Source: Bacteroidales bacterium UBA1794 (lineage in GTDB: Bacteria > Bacteroidota > Bacteroidia > Bacteroidales > Bacteroidaceae). From it: a DNA stretch of 64,000 nucleotides. Below the pieces are notes generated by a model. The model was not told the DNA's origin, did no database searches, and saw only the letters and a program-made list of their open reading frames with translations. Location of the stretch: the NCBI GenBank assembly GCA_002315435.1, contig DCFW01000005.1, positions 1-64,000 of the forward strand, in the 5' to 3' direction. Below, piece by piece: positions 32,013-39,605 of the stretch. The number at the start of each line of letters is the position of its first letter. Position 1 is the first letter of the stretch. Both the position numbers and the translations under genes were made by a program.

Positions 32013-34397
32013 ATGGATAACGATTTTGAAATAAATAAAGAGATTGAAAAGTTAACGCATCAAATCAACGATAATAGAAAGAATGCGGAGCTATATTATC
32101 TCAGAGCAAATACAAAAGGTCAGTTGAGAAAATTTTCCGAAGCACTTGAAGATTATGATGAAGCGATAAGATTAAAATCGGACTTTGCTGATGCTTATTA
32201 TTTCAGGGCGAATACAAATAGTCAATTGAGAAAATTCCCTGAAGCGCTTCAAGATTATGATAAAGCGATAGATCTTAAAACTCAATATTTGGCAAAAGCT
32301 TATTATTTTAAAGCAAATGCAAAAGGTCAATTAGGTAAATTTCTTGAATCGCTTGAAGATTATGACGAAGCGATAAGATTAGAGCCAGGCTTTGCTGATG
32401 CATATTATTCTAGAGCGACTGCAAAAGGACAATTGGGAAGATTTTCTGAATCACTTGAAGATTATGATAAGACGATAAAATTAAAACCGGACTTTGCAGA
32501 TGCTTATTATTACAGAGCGAATACAGAAAGTCAATTGGGTAAATTTCCTGAAGCGCTTGAAGATTATGACGAAGCGATAAGTTTAAAACCGGACTATACT
32601 GATGCTTATTATTTCAGAGCAAATATAAAAGGTAGATTGGGTAAATTTCCTGAAGCGCTTGAAGATTATGACGAAGCGATAAGATTAAAACCGGGCTATA
32701 CTAAAGCCTATTGCTTTAGAGCAAATACAAAAAGTCAATTGGGGAAATTTTCCGAAGCACTTCAAGATCATGACGAAGCGATAAGATTAAAACCGGATTT
32801 TGCTGATGCTTATTTTTTTAGAGCAAATACAAAAGGTCAAATGAAACAATTTCCCGAAGCACTCCAAGATTATGATAAAGCGATAAATTTTAAAACTCAA
32901 CATTTGGTTGATGCTTATTATTTCAGAGCAAATGTAAAAAGTCTATTGAGAAAATTTTCTGAAGCGCTTCAAGATTATGACGAAGTGATAATATTAAAAC
33001 CGGGCTTTGCTGATGCTTATTATTACAGAGCAAATATAAAAGGTCAATTGGGGAAATTTGATGGAGCGCTTGAAGATTATGACGAAGCGATAATATTAAA
33101 ACGGGACTTTGCTGTAGCCTATTATTTTAGAGGTAATATTTACAGTCAAAAAGAAAATATTAGTAAAGCAGATGAGGACTATGAAGAATGTATCAAAATA
33201 TTTATTAAAGAAAATAAAGAGTTTATTGAAATTTTACCATTATTTAGAGATGACCAAATAGAAAATATGTTGTGTCTATTCTTTAAAAATAATGAAGCTT
33301 GTGAGTTTTATAAAATTATAGGATCAGAAGGAAGGAATAATGAAAAGAGATATAGAAACATCTATGTATATATGTGGAAAATATTCCGTAAACTCATTAT
33401 AGAACAAAATAATAGTCAAGAATATGCGCATTATACTAGAAAAAATACGGCAACAAAATTAATTATTGAGAAGTCGAAATTCTGGCTTTCGCCTATTATA
33501 ACAACTAATGATTCTAAAGAAGGAAAAACTTTGTTTGAAAGTCTCGGAATAAGTGAACAAATATATGAAGAACAGAAAGATCTACAAGCGTTTATTGGAT
33601 GTTTTACTTTTAACAGTAATAATTTAAATCAATATAGGTTGTATGGGAAAGAGAATCTAGAAGAAGGTACGGGTATTAGTCTTGTGCTGAATAATGATTT
33701 TTTTGCTTCTCCAAGTATATATGGTAACATTGCTTGGCCAGCATATTACTCAAAAGATGAAAGTGTGGTAGAAAGCGAAAAAGAGAATGTAAGGTATCCT
33801 TTATTTAGATGTATTTATCTTGTTCTTAATGGCAACAAAATGTCTATCGATGTATCAGGAAAGGATAGTACGGATTATCTAAAAAAATTAAAGATACAAA
33901 ATGTAAATCTTCAAAAAAAAATCGAAAAGATATGTAAGAGTATAGATAAAAAAAACTTGAATGGAATAATTAAAGATTTTAAATTAATAAGAGACCAAAT
34001 AGATGAAATAAGTGGTTTTAAAGATGATATACAAAGACTATTGCAAAAAATAAAATCTGAAATAAATAAGAAAGGTCTTAAAAACGAGATTATTCGTAAT
34101 TTACTATTACCAATACGTTTTTTAGTAAAAGATGCGGCTTTCAAAGAAGAGCAAGAGTGTAGAATTATTTGTGTAAAAGATGTTGATGCAGATGCAAGAA
34201 AGAGTGAGAATAAAAGAGAAATAAAGTTCACTGATGAATATTCTCAAATGCATGTTGAATATAGGAAAATGACAGATGAGTGTTTGGAAAAGGTAATATT
34301 TGGACCTAAAGCAAGAGGTTTTAATGTTTTTAAAGAGGCATTAAAGCATGAAAAAATTGAATGCGAATGTGAAGAGTCTGGGCTTCCACTAGCTTAG
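32013..34397 (+). CDS. TPR-repeat protein with DUF2971-like C-terminal domain
   Basis: 794 residues. Residues about 20-385 hold eleven tetratricopeptide repeats of consensus DAYYFRANTKGQLGKF-EALEDYDEAI-LKPDF. Residues about 470-790 resemble DUF2971 proteins: HYTRKNTATKLIIEKSKFWLSP, CFTFNSNNLNQYRLYG, GTGISLVL, and FKEEQECRIICVKD. DUF2971 proteins are found in variable genome regions with unknown activity. TPR arrays usually bind partners, so this may be a sensor-effector. It is the last gene of the cargo operon. Confidence 0.75.
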   Translation: MDNDFEINKEIEKLTHQINDNRKNAELYYLRANTKGQLRKFSEALEDYDEAIRLKSDFADAYYFRANTNSQLRKFPEALQDYDKAIDLKTQYLAKAYYFKANAKGQLGKFLESLEDYDEAIRLEPGFADAYYSRATAKGQLGRFSESLEDYDKTIKLKPDFADAYYYRANTESQLGKFPEALEDYDEAISLKPDYTDAYYFRANIKGRLGKFPEALEDYDEAIRLKPGYTKAYCFRANTKSQLGKFSEALQDHDEAIRLKPDFADAYFFRANTKGQMKQFPEALQDYDKAINFKTQHLVDAYYFRANVKSLLRKFSEALQDYDEVIILKPGFADAYYYRANIKGQLGKFDGALEDYDEAIILKRDFAVAYYFRGNIYSQKENISKADEDYEECIKIFIKENKEFIEILPLFRDDQIENMLCLFFKNNEACEFYKIIGSEGRNNEKRYRNIYVYMWKIFRKLIIEQNNSQEYAHYTRKNTATKLIIEKSKFWLSPIITTNDSKEGKTLFESLGISEQIYEEQKDLQAFIGCFTFNSNNLNQYRLYGKENLEEGTGISLVLNNDFFASPSIYGNIAWPAYYSKDESVVESEKENVRYPLFRCIYLVLNGNKMSIDVSGKDSTDYLKKLKIQNVNLQKKIEKICKSIDKKNLNGIIKDFKLIRDQIDEISGFKDDIQRLLQKIKSEINKKGLKNEIIRNLLLPIRFLVKDAAFKEEQECRIICVKDVDADARKSENKREIKFTDEYSQMHVEYRKMTDECLEKVIFGPKARGFNVFKEALKHEKIECECEESGLPLA
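32080..33180 (+). repeat. In-frame tandem repeat encoding the TPR array
   Basis: About eleven units of 102-105 bp with strong nucleotide identity, for example repeated AAGCGATAAGATTAAAACCGG and GATGCTTATTATTTCAGAGC-like blocks. Near-identical units favour slipped-strand or recombinational change of repeat number without breaking the frame, so the protein length may vary between strains. Confidence 0.8.
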
Positions 34398-34421
34398 AAT
34401 AAAATATTCTCCCCAAAATAT

Positions 34422-34452
34422 TTTGCTAATTCAAAAATAGTTCTCACATTTG
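34422..34452 (+). promoter_or_regulatory. Promoter of the 34457-34661 leader
   Basis: TTTG (34422-34425), 19 nt, CACATTTG (34445-34452), one mismatch from TAnnTTTG. Predicted transcription start near 34457-34459 puts the first copy of the leader's 16-nt element exactly at the RNA 5' end. It would drive the three small genes and possibly the tape measure. Confidence 0.55.
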
Positions 34453-34456
34453 CAGA

Positions 34457-34661
34457 GTCAAATACCGTAGATAGCGTTACTATCTCCGTGGAGCGCGGTT
34501 ATCAGCTCAAAAGTAATTGGGCTTTTTTTTATGCTCAATTTAAAATATTGGCGGCTGCCTATCCTAGTATTTTATACTCTTCGGAGATGTAATCTACGGT
34601 GTTTGACGACGGGATGTGGTGACCGCCATCTTTTTTGCCACAATGTCAAACATCGTAGATT
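34457..34661 (+). ncRNA. Candidate RNA switch in the leader of the 34662 gene
   Basis: Element 1 GTCAAATACCGTAGAT (34457-34472), element 2 ATCTACGGTGTTTGAC (34592-34607) and element 3 GTCAAACATCGTAGAT (34645-34660). Element 2 is the complement of both others over 16 nt with one G-U pair each, so pairings 1:2 and 2:3 exclude each other. Element 3 ends one base before the ATG at 34662. Extra helices: 469-474/480-485, and TGGCGG (34549-34554) with CCGCCA (34623-34628). A terminator lies between elements 1 and 2. The ligand or trigger, if any, is unknown. Confidence 0.5.
34504..34530 (+). terminator. Attenuator-like terminator within the leader
   Basis: AGCTC (34504-34508) pairs with GGGCT (34519-34523), followed by eight T. 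GAGC (34491-34494) can instead pair with GCTC (34505-34508) and would break this stem, an anti-terminator layout. The stem is short, so termination may be partial. With the promoter at 34422 it would yield an RNA of about 70 nt. Confidence 0.5.
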
Positions 34662-34934
34662 ATGAGAACAAAATTAATTTCAGCGACCAATAACGAGGTT
34701 ATACCGTCGCAATTATCTAAAATCCTCAATCAAGAGGTAAGTTCAGTGTCTAACATCTTAGGCGCAAAAATCAAAGTTTTACATGTTATCGTATATTCCA
34801 ATTTAATCGTATCATTATTGCTGACAATGATGCTTGTAGAGTATTCTTTGTTGCTAGCCGGTGCTTCATTGGCTTATGCTGCAATGAGCTTGGCCATCCT
34901 TAAAATGCACCCAATTAAAGGACTAATTGATTAA
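34662..34934 (+). CDS. Small membrane-associated phage protein
   Basis: 90 residues with an N-terminal soluble part (VIPSQLSKILNQEVSSVSNILGAK) and hydrophobic segments (VLHVIVYSNLIVSLLLTMMLVEYSLLLAGASLAYAAMSLAIL). Translation starts directly behind element 3 of the leader. It may act in the membrane during infection or be a tail-related factor. No family recognised. Confidence 0.55.
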   Translation: MRTKLISATNNEVIPSQLSKILNQEVSSVSNILGAKIKVLHVIVYSNLIVSLLLTMMLVEYSLLLAGASLAYAAMSLAILKMHPIKGLID

Positions 34935-34952
34935 CGTATAAAACTAGATACC

Positions 34953-35201
34953 ATGAGTAAAATACAGATAGAGGGTATTGAATTAAATGAGAATTCAATA
35001 GGCTTATTGAATGATTGGCAGAGTGATAGCAACGAAGGTATTGACCTCGTAAATGAAACATTAGATTCGGTAGCTTATAATTTAGCAAATCCGGATATGG
35101 GCATGGATGATAAAGAGAGATTAAATCTCGTTGCCGGTATTCTTGAGTTTAAACGTCAGGTGAATAGTTTCAGAAAGGAGGTTTGCAATGAACACGAATG
35201 A
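34953..35201 (+). CDS. Small hypothetical phage protein
   Basis: 82 residues. IEGIELNENSIGLLNDWQSDSNEGIDLVNETLDSVAYNL is a helical pattern seen in small proteins next to tape measure genes of Bacteroidota phages. It overlaps the next gene by 14 bp. Its own 3' end contains GAAAGGAGG, a ribosome-binding site for the next start. Confidence 0.5.
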   Translation: MSKIQIEGIELNENSIGLLNDWQSDSNEGIDLVNETLDSVAYNLANPDMGMDDKERLNLVAGILEFKRQVNSFRKEVCNEHE

Positions 35202-35430
35202 TATAGATCCATTACATCGGGAACTGATACTTAGTTATTTGACACCCTATGAGCCTGGTGAAGTTAACACACCTCATTGTATTATGAAATCTTCTGCAGA
35301 GATACAAGATGATTTGTCTGATATGGCGACAATAGAACTTGAGGAGATTGCTACAATGATGCAAAACCAGAGATATTTGATATCGATATGTATAGATGGA
35401 CGCCCTCGATGGGTGCTCAAACGTAGATAA
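35188..35430 (+). CDS. Small hypothetical phage protein
   Basis: 80 residues, ending in DGRPRWVLKRR. Start at 35188 is 7 nt after an AAGGAGG sequence, one of the few clear Shine-Dalgarno sites here. The two overlapping small genes before a tape measure are placed like tail assembly chaperones, though without a visible slippery site. Confidence 0.5.
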   Translation: MNTNDIDPLHRELILSYLTPYEPGEVNTPHCIMKSSAEIQDDLSDMATIELEEIATMMQNQRYLISICIDGRPRWVLKRR

Positions 35431-35462
35431 ACTTATTTAAACGTACATTTTGTTACATTTTT

Positions 35463-35504
35463 GAGAGCGTGGTGTCGTGAGATACTGCGCTTTTGTCTTT
35501 TTAC
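35463..35504 (+). terminator. Conserved GTGA-loop hairpin with U-tract, copy C
   Basis: AGCGTGGTGTC (35466-35476), loop GTGA, GATACTGCGCT (35481-35491), 11 pairs with three G-T, then TTTGTCTTTTTACC. It matches copy A at 17669-17711 in sequence and structure; most differences keep pairing. Located between the small genes and the tape measure gene. Confidence 0.7.
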
Positions 35505-35526
35505 CTCAAAAGGACACATCCTACTT

Positions 35527-35560
35527 TTGGCCATAACCAAAATTAATCGGTCATGGCTAA
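35527..35560 (+). promoter_or_regulatory. Inverted repeat that sequesters the tape measure start codon
   Basis: TTGGCCATAACC (35527-35538) and GGTCATGGCTAA (35549-35560) pair over 12 positions with one G-T and one mismatch, loop AAAATTAATC. The ATG at 35553 is within the right arm. The same layout exists at 17712-17762. Confidence 0.6.
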
Positions 35561-38500
35561 TATACAAAAAACGGAAGTTGTTACAACTATGAACAACTCC
35601 CAGGCTGTAGATAAATTAAAAGAACTTCGAACAGAAGCAGCAAAGTATTGTGATGAAATGATAAAGGCCAAGACGGCAGGCGATACCATTTCATACAATA
35701 ACATGCTGAAGCAACTTAATCAAGTGAATAATGAGATTAGGTTGATGCAACGTAATGCGGTGAATGTCAACGATGTGATGTCGCGTCTTTCTACATCAAA
35801 ACCAAGGGAAATTCAAAAAGCAATTAAAGCCATCAACACGGAGCTGAATAGCGGACGCATTGAAAGAGGTTCCAAAGAGTGGGACGAATACACTTCTAAG
35901 TTGAAGAGGTGTAAGGCTGAATTACAATCCGTCAATAATGAGTTAAAAACTTCCGGTAACGGAGGTAATTTCTTCACAAAGGTCGCCGATGGTTTTAACC
36001 GATATTCGGCAGCAGCTGCCGGAGCCATTGCAGGCTTTACAGGTATTGCCTATACGGCGAAGAAATGTGTCGACAACTTTGCCGAGATGGATGAAGCCAT
36101 GACCGGAGTTATGAAGTACACTAATATGACCAAAGATCAGGTCAAAGACTTGAATGTAGATCTCAAGAAAATGGATACACGTACTCCACGTGAACAATTA
36201 AATGCTTTGGCTGGTGATGCCGGGCGTTTGGGCATTACAACCAAACAAGGAGCTGAAGAGTTCGTCGATGCAGCAGATAAGATAAATGTAGCCTTGGGTG
36301 AAGATCTCGGCCCTGATGCGGTTAAGAATATCGGTCGTATGGCCATGATGTTTGGCGAGGATAAAACAAAAGGTTTGCGAGGGGCAATGTTGGCAACCGG
36401 TTCGGCAGTCAATGAACTGTCTCAAGAGGTGGGTGCAGATGCTAATTACTTGGTTGGTTTTACCGCTCGTTTGGCAGGTGTGGCTAAGCAGGCTAATATG
36501 ACTCAAGCTGATGTCCTGGGTTTTGCGGGAGTACTGAACAAAAATATGATTGAAGAAGAGGTTGCAGGTTCTGCGCTTGAGCAATTATTATTAAAGTTGT
36601 ATCAACAGCCTCAGAAGTTTGCTAAGATAGCTGGGCTTGATGTGAAAAACTTTACTGAACTTCTTAAAACCGATGCGAATAAAGCTCTTATAACGTTCTT
36701 CGAGTCATTGAAGAAATACGGTAATTTGAATAACCTGGCACCTGCGTTTAAGGATATGGGGCTTGATGGAGTTCGTGCAAGTGGTGTGTTATCGACATTA
36801 GCCAATAAGATTTCAGATGTTCGCAAGCAACAATTAATTACTAACAAGGCATATCAAGAGGGCACAAGTGTTATTACCGAGTTTAACACAGAAAACAATA
36901 CTGTGCAGGCAGGATTCGAGAAGGCTGGAAAGAGAGTTAAAGATTTATCAATTGAATTAGGTGAGAAGCTACAGCCGATAATGACCAGTTTGCTACATAC
37001 AACTTCATTGGTTATTAGTATAATGAACACGACAATAGGCTTTATTACCAAACATATTGTAGCTATTTCGGGTGTTACAATAGCTCTATCTACATATTTG
37101 CTAGTAAAAAAATCACAAGTCATGTGGGCTAAGCTGGTTGAACTGTGGGAGATAAAAGAGTGGGTTGCTGCTATGTTGTTGAATCGCGGTTATAAATTAT
37201 TGTATGCAACGATATCAGCTAATCCATTCGCAATATTAATTGCACTCACAACTGCAGCCGCTTATGCTAATATAAAATTAACCGGATCGGCGCGGAATGT
37301 GGCGACAGGTGCCGAAGAGATGAATAACAAACTAAAAAAGTCTGAAGAGCATTATAACAATTTGAACTCAGTGTTAAAGAAGTATTTGCCTATTGCTCAA
37401 GATGCAAAGAAAAGCATTACAGAGCGCAAGAATGCAATTAATATTCTTCAAAAGGTAATGCCTAATTATTTTAAAAATCTTGATATTGAAACGGCAAAGA
37501 ATTATAATTTGGCAGATGCAACATCTGCAGTTACTAGGCAACTTGGTATAAAGATCGGAATGCAAAAATTATCGGCACAACAGGATTACAATTATCTCAA
37601 AGGTGTTATGGATAAGTATAATCAAGAACTAAACGATGTCAGCACTATTAAGGGCAAAGAATGGTATGCAGGATATCAGGCTTCAAAAATGGCTTTTGAT
37701 AGAGCAAAGGGTGCTTTGGATGAAGCTAATAAAGCAAATGATAAGATTGTATCACTCATGGCGCAACAGCGTAGAGAGCAGAATAAAGCATCTTCTCGTC
37801 AGAATGAAAAAGGTAATGGTGAAACAAATTACACTTCTCAGACAAAAACGAAAAAGAAAAAAGGCAAGTCTGCTGAAACATTAGAGCGTGAGCGTGAGAA
37901 AAAAGCCATTGATCAGATCGAAGCTAAGTATGATAAACTAAAGGCTGTTCAAACCTCTTTTTATGCGTCTGGACAAATTGATAAGCAAAAGTTTGATGAT
38001 CAGATTAATGAGCTGGACCTTGAGATGCTTGATAAAAAAATGGGAGTCTATAAAACAGATTCTAAAGAGTATAATGCCTTATTGCTTGAGAAGGCGAATA
38101 AGAAAAAAGAAATAGAGGATAAGGCGCATGCTAAGTCTGTTGAAGATGTAGACCAGGAAGCTAAGAAAACACGTGATTCGTATCTTCAAATGCTGATAGA
38201 AAAAGAAACCGACCAAAAGGCATTTGAAGAAGACATTCATCAACTCGAATATGACACCTTGCAGAAAAAACGCGATGTATATGCCAAAGGTAGCAAGGAG
38301 TATGAGGATTATCAAAAACAAATGGATGAGTGGTTATATAACGATAAACTTCAGAAAGAGAAAGAATTTGATACCAAGCTTTCAGAGATAAAGAAACATT
38401 ATGCTAAGATGTCTGACACAGAAGTCATGGACGAGGAGCTTAAAGTGATTGATGAAGCATATAAGCGTAAATTGCTTAGTGAAGAGGTCTATCAACAACT

Positions 38501-39605
38501 TCGTAAGGCTATTCAAAGAAAATATGCTAAAGATATTGATCACAAAGATTTTGCATTTGGTGATAAATCTGTTAAACAATCTACTAGAGACGATGCTCAA
38601 GATCTCCTCAATGACTCTGCTGCCGAAACACCGCAAAAAAAAGGATTGCTTGATAACCTTTTCCTTAATGATGCTAAAATTCATGCTACGGCTATGGGTA
38701 AAATTAAAGATCAAGAGTCACAGGGAATAATCACTCACCAAAAGGCTACTGAAGAAAAAGCAGATATAGATAGTCAATATTATGATGCATTGGCTGAAAA
38801 AGCACAGACTGCGGCTCAGACTCTTCAGGGAATTACATCTGTGGTTAGTGAATATAATAACGCTTGCCGTGATGTAGAGGTGGCTAAGGTTGAGAAAAAT
38901 TATAGCAAACAGATTAAGGCAGCAGGAGAAAGTACTACAAAAGGTAAAGCACTTGAGGAGAAAAAAGAGAAAGAAGTGGCGAAGATTAAATCTAAATATA
39001 ATAAGCGAACAACTCAAATACAAATAGCTCAAGCTTTAGCTGAAACAGCCGTCGCAGCATTAAATGCGTATGCTGCAGGTAGTAAATATGGTCCTGTTGT
39101 TGCAGGCATTTTTGCCGGCATTGCAACCGCTTCAGGCATGTTACAGGTTGCCACTATCAAAAAACAGGCAGCAGCACAGGACGAAGGATATTATTCCGGA
39201 GGTTTTACCGATGGCAATAATTATCATAAAGTTGCCGGATCCGTGCATGAAGGTGAGTTTGTGGCCAATCACCAGGCGGTGAATAATCCGAATGTGCTTC
39301 CGGTACTGCAGTTGATTGATCGCGCCCAACGTAATAACACCATCGGAACATTGACTGCAAATGATGTTATCCATGCCATTAGTCGTGGTTCGTCTGCAGA
39401 TGATCCGTCATCATCTTCGGACAATAACGCAGTTGCAGGAATTGCGGTTATGTCCGCGTCGTTGGATAAGCAGTCTGCTATAATCAGCCGTTTGTCATCC
39501 TTACTTGAAACAGGCATACAATCGTATGTGGTTATGGACGGAGAGCAGGGGCTTGATAAAAAATATACACATTACAAGAAATTACAATCAAATAAAGAGA
39601 GATGA
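35553..39605 (+). CDS. Tail tape measure protein
   Basis: 1350 residues. An N-terminal coiled coil is followed by a TP901-type tape measure core (about 150-480: DEAMTGVMKYTNMTKDQVKDLNVDLKKM). Hydrophobic segments lie near 480-580, long coiled coils with Lys/Glu repeats at 740-1150, then an Ala/Gly-rich hydrophobic stretch (TAVAALNAYAAGSKYGPVVAGIFAGIATASGM). It sets tail length and is likely ejected with DNA. It overlaps the next gene by 4 bp. Length predicts a tail of roughly 200 nm by the usual residue-to-length relation. Confidence 0.9.
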   Translation: MANIQKTEVVTTMNNSQAVDKLKELRTEAAKYCDEMIKAKTAGDTISYNNMLKQLNQVNNEIRLMQRNAVNVNDVMSRLSTSKPREIQKAIKAINTELNSGRIERGSKEWDEYTSKLKRCKAELQSVNNELKTSGNGGNFFTKVADGFNRYSAAAAGAIAGFTGIAYTAKKCVDNFAEMDEAMTGVMKYTNMTKDQVKDLNVDLKKMDTRTPREQLNALAGDAGRLGITTKQGAEEFVDAADKINVALGEDLGPDAVKNIGRMAMMFGEDKTKGLRGAMLATGSAVNELSQEVGADANYLVGFTARLAGVAKQANMTQADVLGFAGVLNKNMIEEEVAGSALEQLLLKLYQQPQKFAKIAGLDVKNFTELLKTDANKALITFFESLKKYGNLNNLAPAFKDMGLDGVRASGVLSTLANKISDVRKQQLITNKAYQEGTSVITEFNTENNTVQAGFEKAGKRVKDLSIELGEKLQPIMTSLLHTTSLVISIMNTTIGFITKHIVAISGVTIALSTYLLVKKSQVMWAKLVELWEIKEWVAAMLLNRGYKLLYATISANPFAILIALTTAAAYANIKLTGSARNVATGAEEMNNKLKKSEEHYNNLNSVLKKYLPIAQDAKKSITERKNAINILQKVMPNYFKNLDIETAKNYNLADATSAVTRQLGIKIGMQKLSAQQDYNYLKGVMDKYNQELNDVSTIKGKEWYAGYQASKMAFDRAKGALDEANKANDKIVSLMAQQRREQNKASSRQNEKGNGETNYTSQTKTKKKKGKSAETLEREREKKAIDQIEAKYDKLKAVQTSFYASGQIDKQKFDDQINELDLEMLDKKMGVYKTDSKEYNALLLEKANKKKEIEDKAHAKSVEDVDQEAKKTRDSYLQMLIEKETDQKAFEEDIHQLEYDTLQKKRDVYAKGSKEYEDYQKQMDEWLYNDKLQKEKEFDTKLSEIKKHYAKMSDTEVMDEELKVIDEAYKRKLLSEEVYQQLRKAIQRKYAKDIDHKDFAFGDKSVKQSTRDDAQDLLNDSAAETPQKKGLLDNLFLNDAKIHATAMGKIKDQESQGIITHQKATEEKADIDSQYYDALAEKAQTAAQTLQGITSVVSEYNNACRDVEVAKVEKNYSKQIKAAGESTTKGKALEEKKEKEVAKIKSKYNKRTTQIQIAQALAETAVAALNAYAAGSKYGPVVAGIFAGIATASGMLQVATIKKQAAAQDEGYYSGGFTDGNNYHKVAGSVHEGEFVANHQAVNNPNVLPVLQLIDRAQRNNTIGTLTANDVIHAISRGSSADDPSSSSDNNAVAGIAVMSASLDKQSAIISRLSSLLETGIQSYVVMDGEQGLDKKYTHYKKLQSNKER

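Noticed and set aside
32080..33180. Regular repeats resembling a CRISPR array or minisatellite
   Set aside because: The units are 102-105 bp, coding in one continuous frame, and translate to TPR motifs; there are no unique spacers.
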